64,000 nt of DNA from Chryseobacterium sp. MEBOG06 (lineage in GTDB: Bacteria > Bacteroidota > Bacteroidia > Flavobacteriales > Weeksellaceae), in assembly GCF_021869765.1 (NCBI RefSeq), contig NZ_CP084580.1:682001-746000 (forward strand). The letters run 5' to 3'. This document shows positions 23,932 through 32,456 of the stretch, in pieces. Each line of letters starts with the position of its first letter. Positions within the stretch are counted from its first letter, which is position 1. The position numbers and the translations under genes were made by a program. The notes under the pieces are model-generated. The model made no database searches and was not told where the DNA came from. It saw only the letters and a program-made list of their open reading frames with translations.

Positions 23932-24396
23932 TCAGTCAGCAATATTTTTGGTTCTGCGTATAGAATCAAGTTTCTTCTCTACATCAGCGCTGAATAATCT
24001 TTTCAATTTTAATTCATTTTCTGTCAGCTTTGAAATTATGAAAGTACCGTTCATACTGAAATTAGAAGGAAATACTACAGTAAGTGTTGTATCTGATACT
24101 TTTTTCCAATCTCCTATATAACGTTCGAATTTTAAATTTTTAGGAGTAATTTCTTCTAATGTATCGTATTTGCGTTGAGAGTTTCCCAGGTTTCCTGTTA
24201 TCTTTCCATTTTTCTGAAATCTGAGACCCTGTCTCTTTTTATCAAAAGCATTTTGCTTTTCATAGGTATAAATATAGGTGTCTGAGTTTCTTAAATTCCA
24301 GGTTTGTAAAAGGAGAGGATTAGAAACCTTATCCTGGCTTTTCATAAAACTGAACGCAAAAAAAGAGAGAAGAAAAATACAAATTGACTTTTTCAT
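23932..24396 (-). CDS. Exported, possibly lipocalin-like protein of unknown function
   Basis: A 154-residue protein with a signal peptide (MKKSICIFLLSFFAFSFMKSQ). The mature part begins LLLQTWNLRNSDTYIYTYEK and continues GLRFQKNGKITGNL, then alternates short strands. That pattern is like the lipocalin-like W-x-L start of small Bacteroidota envelope proteins, but the match is loose. There is no lipobox. It is divergent from the serine hydrolase on its right. Family and function are unknown. Confidence 0.65.
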   Translation of the reverse strand: MKKSICIFLLSFFAFSFMKSQDKVSNPLLLQTWNLRNSDTYIYTYEKQNAFDKKRQGLRFQKNGKITGNLGNSQRKYDTLEEITPKNLKFERYIGDWKKVSDTTLTVVFPSNFSMNGTFIISKLTENELKLKRLFSADVEKKLDSIRRTKNIAD

Positions 24397-24472
24397 TGAT
24401 ATTAAAAACTGATTTGCCGGAAAAATAGGTAAACTTTTAACACGAACAAAATGGGGGTCATCTAATATTTGC

Positions 24473-24480
24473 TAAATTTG
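24473..24480 (+). promoter_or_regulatory. -7 promoter element for the serine hydrolase
   Basis: TAAATTTG lies 17 bases before the ATG at 24498. Confidence 0.55.
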
Positions 24481-24497
24481 GGAAAATTAAAATAATA

Positions 24498-26042
24498 ATG
24501 AAACAGAAATTTTCTTTTTTCATTTTTCTTTTGACCGTGGGATTAGCGAATGCGCAGGTTGAAGAGAAAAAACTGGATGAACTGGTCCAGAATACCCTGA
24601 AAACTTTCGACGTTCCCGGAATGTCAGTAGGAATTGTAAAAGATGGCAAAGTAATCTATTCTAAAGGCTTCGGAGTCCGTTCTCTTACGACTAAACAACC
24701 TATGGATGACAATACATTGGTAGGGATCGCTTCCAATTCCAAAGGGTTCACCTGTGTAGCATTAGCCATCCTGGCTGATGAAGGAAAATTGAACTGGGAT
24801 GATAGTGTTTCAAAATATATTCCCGAATTTCAAATGTATGATCCATACGTTTCCAAGAATATAACCATAAAGGATCTGATTACTCACAGAGCGGGGCTAG
24901 GGTTGGGACAGGGAGATTTAATGTTTTTTCCGGAAGGAGGAAATTTAACCGTTAATGATATTGTACGCAATGTAAAATATCTGAAACCGGAAAATCCTTT
25001 CAGAACGAAATTAGATTATAATAATATCATGTTTATTGTTGCGGGAGAAGTCATCCACAGAATTTCCGGGTTAAGCTGGGCAGAATTTATTGAGCAGAGA
25101 ATCATGAAACCTGTAGGGATGAATTCCAGCTTTGGAAGTTACAACAGAGCTAAAGCAGCCTCCAATAAAATTGATGCTCACGCACCTGTAGACGGGAAAG
25201 CAATTGCCGTTCCTCATGATTGGAATGAAACAGCAAATGCAGCAGGCGGAATTATGAGTAACATCAAAGATATGACGACCTGGGCAGAATGCCTCTTAAA
25301 TAACTTTACCACTAAAGACGGTAAAAAATTGGTGTCTGATAAAAATGCCCAGCAGCTTTGGAGTCTGCAGATTCCTGATAGAGTGGCAGCTAAAAACCCA
25401 TATGATACAAGTTTTTACGGATATGGACTAGGATGGTTCCTTAGTGATGTTAAAGGGCATAAACAAGTTCAGCATACAGGGGGACTGATCGGGACGGTAA
25501 CACAGTTCACTTTAATCCCGGATTTAAAACTGGGAATCGTTGTATTAACGAATCAACAGTCAGGAGCAGCATTTAATACGATCACAAATACGGTTAAAGA
25601 TTCATATCTGGGAGTAGCAGACAGAAACTGGCTGAAAACATATGGAGAGAGAATGTCTAGAGCAGAGGCTGAATATGACAAACAGAAGAAAGAATCTTTT
25701 GCGAGATCTGATGCCTTTAAAAAGGAAAAAGCTCTTCAGCCAAAAGCAGAACAGTTTATCGGGATGTATAATGATGTGTGGTTTGGTGATGTTGAAATTG
25801 CCCGGCAGGGAAGTACTTACAGAATTTCATGTAAAAATTCTCCAAGGTTAAAAGGAGAATTACTCCCTTATTCTAATAATTCTTTCATCATCAAATGGGA
25901 TGACAGAAGCTATGATGCAGATGCCTATATTATTTTCAACTATGATGAGAATGGCAAAGCAGAATCAGCAAGGCTAAAAGCTATTTCTGATGTAACGGAT
26001 TTCAGTTTTGATTTTGATGATCTCGATCTGAAGAAGAAGTAA
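24498..26042 (+). CDS. Exported serine beta-lactamase-like hydrolase with DUF3471 domain
   Basis: A 514-residue class C beta-lactamase/DD-peptidase-fold serine hydrolase. The signal peptide MKQKFSFFIFLLTVGLANAQ is followed by the catalytic domain (about 25-370). It has the S79-N-S-K82 motif, Y174-N-N and H326-T-G-G in the correct order and spacing. The C-terminal part (about 410-505) resembles DUF3471, a small beta domain common after this catalytic fold. The substrate cannot be told from the sequence: peptidase, esterase and lactamase activities all occur. It is flanked by its own promoter and a palindromic terminator. Confidence 0.9.
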   Translation: MKQKFSFFIFLLTVGLANAQVEEKKLDELVQNTLKTFDVPGMSVGIVKDGKVIYSKGFGVRSLTTKQPMDDNTLVGIASNSKGFTCVALAILADEGKLNWDDSVSKYIPEFQMYDPYVSKNITIKDLITHRAGLGLGQGDLMFFPEGGNLTVNDIVRNVKYLKPENPFRTKLDYNNIMFIVAGEVIHRISGLSWAEFIEQRIMKPVGMNSSFGSYNRAKAASNKIDAHAPVDGKAIAVPHDWNETANAAGGIMSNIKDMTTWAECLLNNFTTKDGKKLVSDKNAQQLWSLQIPDRVAAKNPYDTSFYGYGLGWFLSDVKGHKQVQHTGGLIGTVTQFTLIPDLKLGIVVLTNQQSGAAFNTITNTVKDSYLGVADRNWLKTYGERMSRAEAEYDKQKKESFARSDAFKKEKALQPKAEQFIGMYNDVWFGDVEIARQGSTYRISCKNSPRLKGELLPYSNNSFIIKWDDRSYDADAYIIFNYDENGKAESARLKAISDVTDFSFDFDDLDLKKK

Positions 26043-26088
26043 GCTGCGAAAAATAAGAAAGGCAAAATCGCGAAATATATTCAATAGG

Positions 26089-26112
26089 GACGGGCTTTAG
26101 CCCGTCTTTTTT
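26089..26112 (+). terminator. Terminator built from a GGGCTTTAGCCC palindrome
   Basis: GACGGGCT (26089-26096) pairs with AGCCCGTC (26099-26106), followed by six T. The core matches the palindromes at 2835-2887, suggesting the same repeat family adopted as a terminator. Confidence 0.8.
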
Positions 26113-26214
26113 ATATGCAGTCGATAATGGCTTTATCCAAAAAATAACCAGTCTGGTAATTTTTTTGCATTCCTCCAGAAGGGGAAATATGTTACGTATA
26201 AAAGAAATATTGGG

Positions 26215-27105
26215 CTAATGAAGCCGATTCAGATCCTGTTGTGCAAAGGATAATTCTGTATTAAGATGCTGCCTTTCAAAGAATTTTTTTAATTCCAGAA
26301 GCCTTTTTTGATTGTCAAAATGTAAACTTGAATTTAATTTTCTCTGGCAAAGTGAACAGGCTCTTGCAAGATGATAATCCGTTTCTGTGAGGGAATTGGT
26401 TCCATTCATAACGCAGTTGGCATTCAGACAATGGTTGATTCCAAACATATGTCCGATCTCATGAGAACTGATTTTGATTAGCCGCAGAAAGCTTCTATTG
26501 AAATTGGATGCTGTAAGATTACCGTTGGCAAATCTATACATAGAAGTTACTCCCACACCGTCATCATAAGATGCAAGTCCGAAAACATAATTCCATTCTG
26601 GTGTCGGAAAAAGATCTTTTTCTGTAATTCCCATCAGGATAACAGCATCTTTAGGTTTTCTTTTTATTAGAATACTGTCCAGTACATATCCTGCCAATAT
26701 CTGTTCCTGTCCTTCTTTAGATATTCTCTTTACTTTTTTTGGGAAAATGCTATTAGGTAAAGCGGGAAGCACTTTAGTTTCCAGCTGGAAATATATTTTC
26801 AGATATGCTTTTGTAAGTTCTATTTCTTTTTTCTGAAGCTCATTAAATATTCCGATAGGTTGAAGATAAATTATATTTCTTCCGGGTTCAGGTTTAATTT
26901 TTCTTGTTTTCTGAAAATCCTCAAACTGCTGGAATTTTTCATCATGGTTATATCTCCAGGTTCCAGGCTTAGGTTTTGGAAGCGGTATATCATTGATGGC
27001 TATTGTTTCGAAATAGGTCTTTTCTTTTTTCTGGCATGAAAAAAGAATCATCAATAGTACGGAACAAAAAAATGTAGAGATAAAGCTATATCTTCCCGGG
27101 TTCAT
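26215..27105 (-). CDS. Archaemetzincin family metalloprotease, lipoprotein
   Basis: An archaemetzincin-type zinc protease of 296 residues from the ATG at 27105. A longer frame from 27138 adds 11 residues, but the start at 27105 gives a better lipoprotein signal (SVLLMILFSC). The catalytic motif is complete: HEIGHMFGINH at 215-225, directly followed by C-x4-C-V-M and then, 16 residues later, C-S-L-C, the structural zinc cysteines. Archaeal and many bacterial relatives are cytoplasmic, so lipid anchoring is notable. The start overlaps the sixA end by about 20 bp, implying translational coupling. Confidence 0.88.
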   Translation of the reverse strand: MNPGRYSFISTFFCSVLLMILFSCQKKEKTYFETIAINDIPLPKPKPGTWRYNHDEKFQQFEDFQKTRKIKPEPGRNIIYLQPIGIFNELQKKEIELTKAYLKIYFQLETKVLPALPNSIFPKKVKRISKEGQEQILAGYVLDSILIKRKPKDAVILMGITEKDLFPTPEWNYVFGLASYDDGVGVTSMYRFANGNLTASNFNRSFLRLIKISSHEIGHMFGINHCLNANCVMNGTNSLTETDYHLARACSLCQRKLNSSLHFDNQKRLLELKKFFERQHLNTELSFAQQDLNRLH

Positions 27106-27562
27106 AAAAGAACAGAAGTTTCTTTTTGGCACCATCAAATTCCGACCACGAGCTGCAGTCTACTTCAAAGCCGGCTACACCACACGTCGGAAAGTGAAAA
27201 ATATCTTCGGAAATAGAATTTGCAAAATTAGAAATTCCATTATTATGGGAAAAAAGAGCTACCGAGCTTAAGTTATCATCCAGATCATAGATTACAGATT
27301 CAAAATTTGTTTCCGAAGGGTTATATAATTTTTGATCAGTAGAAAAGCCCAACTGATAAGTTTGATTGAAAATTTTGCAGGTATTCAGCGCACGTACTGC
27401 CGGGCTGGATACAAAATAATCGATAGAAATATTATTATGTTTTAAGAATCGGGACATGTTCATAGCATCCTCCAAACCTTTGTCTGCCAAGGGTCTGTCA
27501 AAGTCCTCCGTTTCTTCCGGCCAGTCGCTTTTTGCATGTCTTACGAGGATGAGTCTCTTCAT
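27086..27562 (-). CDS. sixA: SixA-like phosphohistidine phosphatase
   Basis: A 158-residue histidine phosphatase superfamily protein of the SixA branch. LILVRHAKSDWPE carries the catalytic RHG-type motif (R8-H9), DFDRPLADKG follows, and the second histidine is in ALFSHNNGIS. SixA of E. coli removes phosphate from phosphohistidines of phosphotransfer proteins. The target here is unknown. The archaemetzincin gene follows with overlap. Confidence 0.9.
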   Translation of the reverse strand: MKRLILVRHAKSDWPEETEDFDRPLADKGLEDAMNMSRFLKHNNISIDYFVSSPAVRALNTCKIFNQTYQLGFSTDQKLYNPSETNFESVIYDLDDNLSSVALFSHNNGISNFANSISEDIFHFPTCGVAGFEVDCSSWSEFDGAKKKLLFFYEPGKI

Positions 27563-27661
27563 ATATATGTTTTTGGAAGATTAAAATTATAAAAAAAATA
27601 ATGGAATAAAACATGATTTATATAAAAAAACTGCGTTATGAATAAAATCAGTAAATTTTAC

Positions 27662-27669
27662 TAAATTTG
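27662..27669 (+). promoter_or_regulatory. -7 promoter element for ruvX-def
   Basis: TAAATTTG lies 7 bases before the ruvX ATG at 27677, so the leader would be very short. Confidence 0.5.
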
Positions 27670-27676
27670 CAAACTT

Positions 27677-28093
27677 ATGGGACAAATCCTTGCAATAGAC
27701 TATGGAAAGGCCCGTTGTGGCATTGCTGTAACGGATGATATGCAGATTATAGCCAGTGGGCTGGAGACTGTAGAGAACCGCTCATTACTGGATTTTTTGA
27801 GAAAATATTTCAAAGAAAATAAGGTAGATGGTTTAGTAATTGGGCTTCCCACAGATTTGAAAGGAAATATTTCAGAAGTCGAAACAGATATTTTAAAATT
27901 CATTGAAGAATTTAAAAAAGAATTTTCGGATATTGCGGTTCACCGTTTGGATGAAAGATTTACTTCCAAAATGGCTTCTTTTTTTATTTCCCAAAGTGGA
28001 AAGAGTAAGAAGAAAAGACAGGAAAAAGGATTAATAGATAAAGTAAGTGCAACGATCATATTGCAGAATTTTTTAGAACAAAGATTAAGATGA
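27677..28093 (+). CDS. ruvX: RuvX/YqgF, pre-16S rRNA nuclease / Holliday junction resolvase-like
   Basis: A 138-residue RNase H-fold protein of the RuvX/YqgF family, taking part in 16S rRNA 5'-end processing in E. coli and long listed as a Holliday-junction resolvase. ILAIDYGKARCGIAVTD has the first catalytic Asp. GLVIGLPTDLKGN holds the second motif, and HRLDERFTSKMA has the D-E-R-x-T/S motif. The stop overlaps the def start by 4 bases (ATGA). Confidence 0.94.
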   Translation: MGQILAIDYGKARCGIAVTDDMQIIASGLETVENRSLLDFLRKYFKENKVDGLVIGLPTDLKGNISEVETDILKFIEEFKKEFSDIAVHRLDERFTSKMASFFISQSGKSKKKRQEKGLIDKVSATIILQNFLEQRLR

Positions 28094-28662
28094 TACTACC
28101 GATAAGAGCTTTTGGGGATCCTGTTTTGAGAAAAGTAGGAAAAGATATAGAAAAAGACTACCCCGGATTACAGGAACTGATAGATAATATGTTCGAAACG
28201 ATGTACAGTGCAAACGGAATTGGTCTTGCTGCACCTCAGATCGGTTTGGATATACGTGTATTTATAATAGATGTAACGCCTCTTGCAGAAGATGAAGATT
28301 ACGAGGATATTAAAGATGAGCTGGCAGACTTCAAGAAAGTATTTATCAATGCTACAATTCTTGAAGAATCCGGTGAAGAATGGAAGTTCAATGAAGGCTG
28401 CCTGTCTATTCCGGATGTGCGTGAAGACGTGAAAAGAAAGGGTACAATCGTTATTGAATATTATGACGAAAATTTTGTGAAACATACAGAAACTTTTTCC
28501 GATATTAGAGCCCGCGTAATTCAGCATGAATATGACCATATTGAAGGGATTCTGTTTACCGACCATCTAAGTGCTTTGAAAAAGAAGCTGGTAAAAGGAA
28601 AACTGTCAAAAATCTCTCAGGGTGATGTAAGCATCGGTTATAAAATGAGATTTCCAAAATAA
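28090..28662 (+). CDS. def: Peptide deformylase
   Basis: A 190-residue peptide deformylase removing the formyl group from nascent protein N-termini. The three family motifs are present: GIGLAAPQ (43-50), EGCLSIP (102-108, with metal ligand C104) and HEYDH (146-150, with ligands H146 and H150 and catalytic E147). An acidic insert around EDEDYEDIKDEL lies between motifs 1 and 2. It is translationally coupled to ruvX. The DUF5606 gene follows after 74 bp. Confidence 0.96.
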   Translation: MILPIRAFGDPVLRKVGKDIEKDYPGLQELIDNMFETMYSANGIGLAAPQIGLDIRVFIIDVTPLAEDEDYEDIKDELADFKKVFINATILEESGEEWKFNEGCLSIPDVREDVKRKGTIVIEYYDENFVKHTETFSDIRARVIQHEYDHIEGILFTDHLSALKKKLVKGKLSKISQGDVSIGYKMRFPK

Positions 28663-28736
28663 TTAAAACAAGGATAAAAAAATAATAAAAAGCAAAAGGC
28701 TTAGTGCTGATTGCAGAATTTACAAAAAATAAAATT

Positions 28737-29294
28737 ATGCTGTTAGAAAAAATAATTTCAATTTCTGGAAAGCCAGGACTTTACAAATTAGTTTCTCAAT
28801 TAAGAAACGGATTCATCATTGAAGATGTTACCAACAAGAAAAAAGTTAGCATTGGAAATTCAAGCCAGGTAAGTTTATTGGATAATATTGCAATGTTTAC
28901 ATTTGATAAAGAAGTTCCTTTGTTCGAAGTTTTTGAAAATGTTGCAAAAAACAACGACTATAAGGAGACTATTTCTCACAAATCTTCTGATTCGGAATTG
29001 AAGGACTTTATGTTGAGCTCTCTTCCTAACTATGATACAGAAAGAGTATATGCTTCTGATATTAAGAAATTGGCGCAATGGTACAACATTCTTCACAAAG
29101 CTGGATATATTACTCCGGATAGCTTTGTAAAAGCAGAACCTGAAACTCTGGAAGGTGAACCTGCCGAAGAAATAAGCATTGAAAAAGAAACAAAAAAAGC
29201 GGCTCCAAAAGCTGAAAAGCCTGCTGCTCCAAAAGTAAAAGCTACTTCAGCAGCAAAATCAGCTCCTAAAAGTACACATACTAAAAAAGGATAA
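28737..29294 (+). CDS. DUF5606 family protein
   Basis: A 185-residue Bacteroidota-specific DUF5606 protein starting MLLEKIISISGKPGLYKLV. The ATG at 28737 matches the conserved N-terminus, so the 11 extra residues from an upstream TTG at 28704 are not likely to be real. Residues 1-130 are folded; from about 140 the tail is Glu- then Lys/Ala/Pro-rich (AAPKAEKPAAPKVKATSAAK). Function is unknown; the basic tail could bind nucleic acid (inference). It ends at a 16-bp perfect terminator stem. Confidence 0.85.
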   Translation: MLLEKIISISGKPGLYKLVSQLRNGFIIEDVTNKKKVSIGNSSQVSLLDNIAMFTFDKEVPLFEVFENVAKNNDYKETISHKSSDSELKDFMLSSLPNYDTERVYASDIKKLAQWYNILHKAGYITPDSFVKAEPETLEGEPAEEISIEKETKKAAPKAEKPAAPKVKATSAAKSAPKSTHTKKG

Positions 29295-29317
29295 TTCATT
29301 TATTGAATTTTATAAAT

Positions 29318-29354
29318 AAAGCCTTGTTAAGAATTTTCTTAACAAGGCTTTTTG
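29318..29354 (+). terminator. Strong intrinsic terminator after DUF5606
   Basis: A 16-bp perfect stem: 29318-29333 pairs with 29336-29351. The T-run runs to 29353. Confidence 0.88.
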
Positions 29355-29448
29355 TTTAGAAGATAGTAGTCGGAGGTCTATTTCTCTTCATTACCAATTT
29401 TTGTTCCCAACATTAATTCTTAAACCTCAGAAAACTAAAAAAAACGCT

Positions 29449-29497
29449 AACTCTACACTCTCAATTTCTCACTCTTAACTTTCAATTTCCAATTTTT
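29449..29497. repeat. Heptad-period intergenic array (7 units) upstream of mazG
   Basis: Seven 7-bp units begin at 29449. They alternate forms like CACTCTC and AATTTCT/AACTTTC, pyrimidine-rich on this strand. Confidence 0.65.
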
Positions 29498-29518
29498 TAC
29501 TTTTCCCAAAATAACCCT

Positions 29519-29526
29519 TACATTTG
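29519..29526 (+). promoter_or_regulatory. -7 promoter element for mazG
   Basis: TACATTTG lies 25 bases before the ATG at 29552. An upstream in-frame TTG at 29534 would fall at the transcription start. Confidence 0.55.
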
Positions 29527-29551
29527 TATAAGATTGAATGGCCAATTACTT

Positions 29552-30319
29552 ATGAATACGAAACAGGAAAAATTAGAAGCTTTCGGAAGGCTTCTTGATA
29601 TTATGGATGATTTGCGTGAAAAATGTCCATGGGATCAGAAGCAGACCTTAGAATCCCTTCGCCACCTTACTCTTGAAGAAACCTATGAGCTTTCAGATGC
29701 TATTTTACAGGACGATTTACAGGAAATAAAGAAAGAACTGGGTGATGTTCTGCTTCATTTGGTTTTTTACTCTAAAATAGGCTCTGAAAAGGGAAGTTTT
29801 GATATTGCTGATGTTATTAACTCACTTAATGAAAAGCTGATCTTCCGTCATCCTCATATTTATGGTGATACCAAGGTGAAAGATGAAGAAGAAGTGAAAC
29901 AGAATTGGGAAAAACTAAAATTGAAAGAAGGCAATACATCTATTTTAGGAGGGGTTCCGAAAAGTCTGCCTAGTTTGGTAAAAGCTTTTAGAATCCAGGA
30001 TAAAGTAAAAGGTATTGGTTTTGAATTTCATGATGCAGAAGATGCCTGGAAAAAAGTGGATGAAGAGATTCGGGAGTTTCATGAAGAAACAGATCCTGAT
30101 AAGAAAGAACTGGAGCTGGGAGACGTTTTTTTCTCATTGATTAACTATGCAAGAATTTCGGGAATCAATCCGGATTCAGCATTGGAAAGAACCAATCTGA
30201 AGTTTATTTCAAGATTCCAGCAAATGGAAAAACTTGCCAGTGAGAAGAATTTGAATCTTGCAGATATGTCTCTGGAAGAAATGGATGTTTTTTGGGAAAA
30301 AGCCAAACAGCTTTCATAA
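29552..30319 (+). CDS. mazG: MazG nucleoside triphosphate pyrophosphohydrolase
   Basis: A 255-residue MazG from the ATG at 29552, hydrolysing NTPs or dNTPs to monophosphates in nucleotide-pool cleaning. The two tandem MazG domains are visible: LREKCPWDQKQTLESLRHLTLEETYEL with KKELGDVLLHLVFY in the first, and KVDEEIREFHEE with KKELELGDVFFSLINYAR in the second. The E-x-x-E...E-x-x-D metal motifs are intact. I prefer this start over TTG 29534 because of the promoter position and the family N-terminus. Confidence 0.94.
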   Translation: MNTKQEKLEAFGRLLDIMDDLREKCPWDQKQTLESLRHLTLEETYELSDAILQDDLQEIKKELGDVLLHLVFYSKIGSEKGSFDIADVINSLNEKLIFRHPHIYGDTKVKDEEEVKQNWEKLKLKEGNTSILGGVPKSLPSLVKAFRIQDKVKGIGFEFHDAEDAWKKVDEEIREFHEETDPDKKELELGDVFFSLINYARISGINPDSALERTNLKFISRFQQMEKLASEKNLNLADMSLEEMDVFWEKAKQLS

Positions 30320-30371
30320 ATCTTACTTGGAATGATTAATGCTTTTTATTCTCAGTTTAAAAAAATAAAAT

Positions 30372-31244
30372 ATGTTACGTTTTCTTATTTTACCCGCTTT
30401 GTTTTTGTTGAGTTGTAATCCAAAAGCCCAAAAGTCATCCGCTGAAAACGATGAACTTAAAGTACAGTATTCTTTGCCTAAAAAGCTAAAGGAAGTTTCC
30501 GGAATGACTTTATCCAAAGATAAAAAGACAACCTGGGTAATTGAAGACAGAGGGAATAAAAATGCGGTATACGGGCTTAATGAGAAAGGAGAAATGATTG
30601 CTAAAGTACCCGTTATAAACGCTGAAAATACAGATTGGGAAGATATTATATCAGATACCGAGGGAAATATTTATATTGGAGATTTTGGGAATAATGATAA
30701 TGACAGACAAGACCTTGCTATTTTAAAAACAGATCTTAAAAATAGTGACCAGACAAGTACAAAAGTGGTTCAGACTACAAAGTTTCATTATCAGGGGCAG
30801 ACAGAGTTTCCGCCAAAGAAATCTAATTTATTATATGACTGTGAAGCCTTTGTAGAAATGAACGGAAATTTCTATCTCTTTACCAAAAACAGGAGTAAAG
30901 GATTTGACGGAACTTTTCTGGTATTCAAAGTTCCCAATACAGAAGGAAATTTTGAAGCTAAATTAATAGGAAGGTTAAAACTTCAGGGTGGCTATAATGA
31001 TGCAGCTATTACATCAGCAACAATCAACAGTACAAAAGATAAAATAGTATTGCTGACGCACAAAAATGTACATGTTCTTACCGGATTTACGGCTGATAAT
31101 TTCAGTGCTGCAAAGATTCAGAAAATTCCATTACATCATAATTCTCAGAAGGAAGCTATTGTTTTTTTTGATGATAAAACATTAATGATTGCTGATGAGA
31201 AGACTAAAGGAGAAGGAGGAAACGTATATACATTTCCGTTCTAG
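30372..31244 (+). CDS. Lipoprotein with probable beta-propeller fold, function unknown
   Basis: A 290-residue lipoprotein (signal MLRFLILPALFLLSC, Cys15). The mature part repeats short strand patterns such as KEVSGMTLSKDKKTTWVIED, NIYIGDFGNNDNDRQDLAIL, AFVEMNGNFYLFTKNRS and DKIVLLTHKNVHVL. These resemble blades of a beta-propeller like those in SdiA-regulated or SMP-30-like proteins. I cannot assign a substrate. It lies 52 bp after mazG without a clear terminator, so read-through from mazG is possible. Confidence 0.72.
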   Translation: MLRFLILPALFLLSCNPKAQKSSAENDELKVQYSLPKKLKEVSGMTLSKDKKTTWVIEDRGNKNAVYGLNEKGEMIAKVPVINAENTDWEDIISDTEGNIYIGDFGNNDNDRQDLAILKTDLKNSDQTSTKVVQTTKFHYQGQTEFPPKKSNLLYDCEAFVEMNGNFYLFTKNRSKGFDGTFLVFKVPNTEGNFEAKLIGRLKLQGGYNDAAITSATINSTKDKIVLLTHKNVHVLTGFTADNFSAAKIQKIPLHHNSQKEAIVFFDDKTLMIADEKTKGEGGNVYTFPF

Positions 31245-31340
31245 AGCCTCTATTCTTATCAGGCAGTCAATGGACTTATAATTAAAATCACCAAGATCAG
31301 ATATTATTATACTTTTCACTTTGAGAATGAAAATAAATCA

Positions 31341-31372
31341 AAATCCACAGAAAAATATCTGTGGATTTTTTT
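31341..31372. terminator. Bidirectional terminator between convergent genes
   Basis: AAATCCACAGA (31341-31351) pairs with TCTGTGGATTT (31358-31368). T-rich runs follow on both strands. Confidence 0.85.
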
Positions 31373-31405
31373 GAAAATATAATTAAAGTGATTAAAGTTA
31401 AAGTT

Positions 31406-32125
31406 TTAAGGCGTAAGATATGATATGTGAATATTACCACTTGATAACCTAAAGTTTTGGGTATACCGGCAGCGTATTCTGAAAGTTTCACCAGTATTAA
31501 AGAAATTGATAGAGGATAGATTATGATTTAGTCCTGTAGTACGCTCCCCATGTCCTGTAGATATACCCGCAAGGGTTGTTACTGCCGGAGCTACTTTTTG
31601 TATATAGGAATTCGCAGTTCCCGCTGTCTGTCCGTTTCCATTCAGGTTGAGGTCATAGGTATCATAAGGGACAATATTATAAAACCCTGGCTTTACTACT
31701 GTGAAAAGTCCTGTGCTTGAATTATAAGTAAGATAAGCTGTGTCAATCTTATTGGTTACATTAAAGATATAGGTTTGTGAGTAATTTTCATGGGTATTAA
31801 CCGGGGTGTTGTGTGTACCGGTGTAGCTTCCGTTAGCAGGGCTTATATTTGTTTTATTTCCTACATAAACCACCTTTAAGAAGTTCTCAGACTCAATAGT
31901 TTTCCATACAGGTGTATTTCCGGTTCCGTTTGACATTAAAAATTCTCCTTTATTCCCGGAATTTCCTGCTGTTCTGGCATCGCCGCCTACATTCAGGTCT
32001 TTCACTATCTGAAGCGAGCCGTTAACGTGTAAAGTGTTTTGGGGAGTAGGAGTTTTTATCCCTACTTGGGCGTTAGAATTTACAAACATAACAAATAATG
32101 CCATGTATAATAGCTTGTTTTTCAT
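31406..32125 (-). CDS. Secreted protein with flavobacterial VGIxTPxPxxTLHVxG N-terminus
   Basis: A 239-residue exported protein (signal MKNKLLYMALFVMFVNSNAQ). The mature N-terminus QVGIKTPTPQNTLHVNGSL is a motif I recognise from many secreted flavobacterial proteins that resemble phage-tail or adhesin head repeats. GNKGEFLMSNGTGNTPVWKT resembles the collar before such heads. The rest is Thr/Asn/Gly-rich beta structure, possibly a C1q-like jelly roll (inference), ending HISYLTP. No T9SS sorting domain is visible. A -7 TATATTTG sits at 32162-32155. Confidence 0.7.
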   Translation of the reverse strand: MKNKLLYMALFVMFVNSNAQVGIKTPTPQNTLHVNGSLQIVKDLNVGGDARTAGNSGNKGEFLMSNGTGNTPVWKTIESENFLKVVYVGNKTNISPANGSYTGTHNTPVNTHENYSQTYIFNVTNKIDTAYLTYNSSTGLFTVVKPGFYNIVPYDTYDLNLNGNGQTAGTANSYIQKVAPAVTTLAGISTGHGERTTGLNHNLSSINFFNTGETFRIRCRYTQNFRLSSGNIHISYLTP

Positions 32126-32456
32126 TCAATTGTTGGTTTTTTGTTTTGTGGGAACAAATATAAACTGTTTTTAAAATGTGCTTTTTTTAAAGAATTGATA
32201 AGAATATTAAGCTATGGGTAGATTTGGACTATATTGCTGAAAATATGGCCTTTAAATAAAAGCCATATTTATATTATTGATAAGAAATGTGAGTTGAAAA
32301 TTAGAATTATTAAATTTTATTTATATTGACTTTTTTTATAAAAATCAATTCGTACTGCTTTAATAATTTGATTTACAGTTGTTTATTTTTCATTTCACGT
32401 AATAACTCTGATTGAAAAAGTTAGAGTTAATTTCATTTGTGTTGCATCAGCAAATT
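32126..32456. other. 331-bp A/T-rich intergenic region
   Basis: It holds the leftward -7 element of the secreted-protein gene (32162-32155) and a hairpin at 32241-32270 (AAATATGGC with GCCATATTT). The hairpin may end the upstream 1238-residue gene's transcript. I see no coding sequence, tRNA or heptad array in the rest. Confidence 0.5.
32155..32162 (-). promoter_or_regulatory. -7 promoter element for the secreted protein gene
   Basis: The reverse strand reads TATATTTG, 29 bases before the ATG. Confidence 0.55.
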
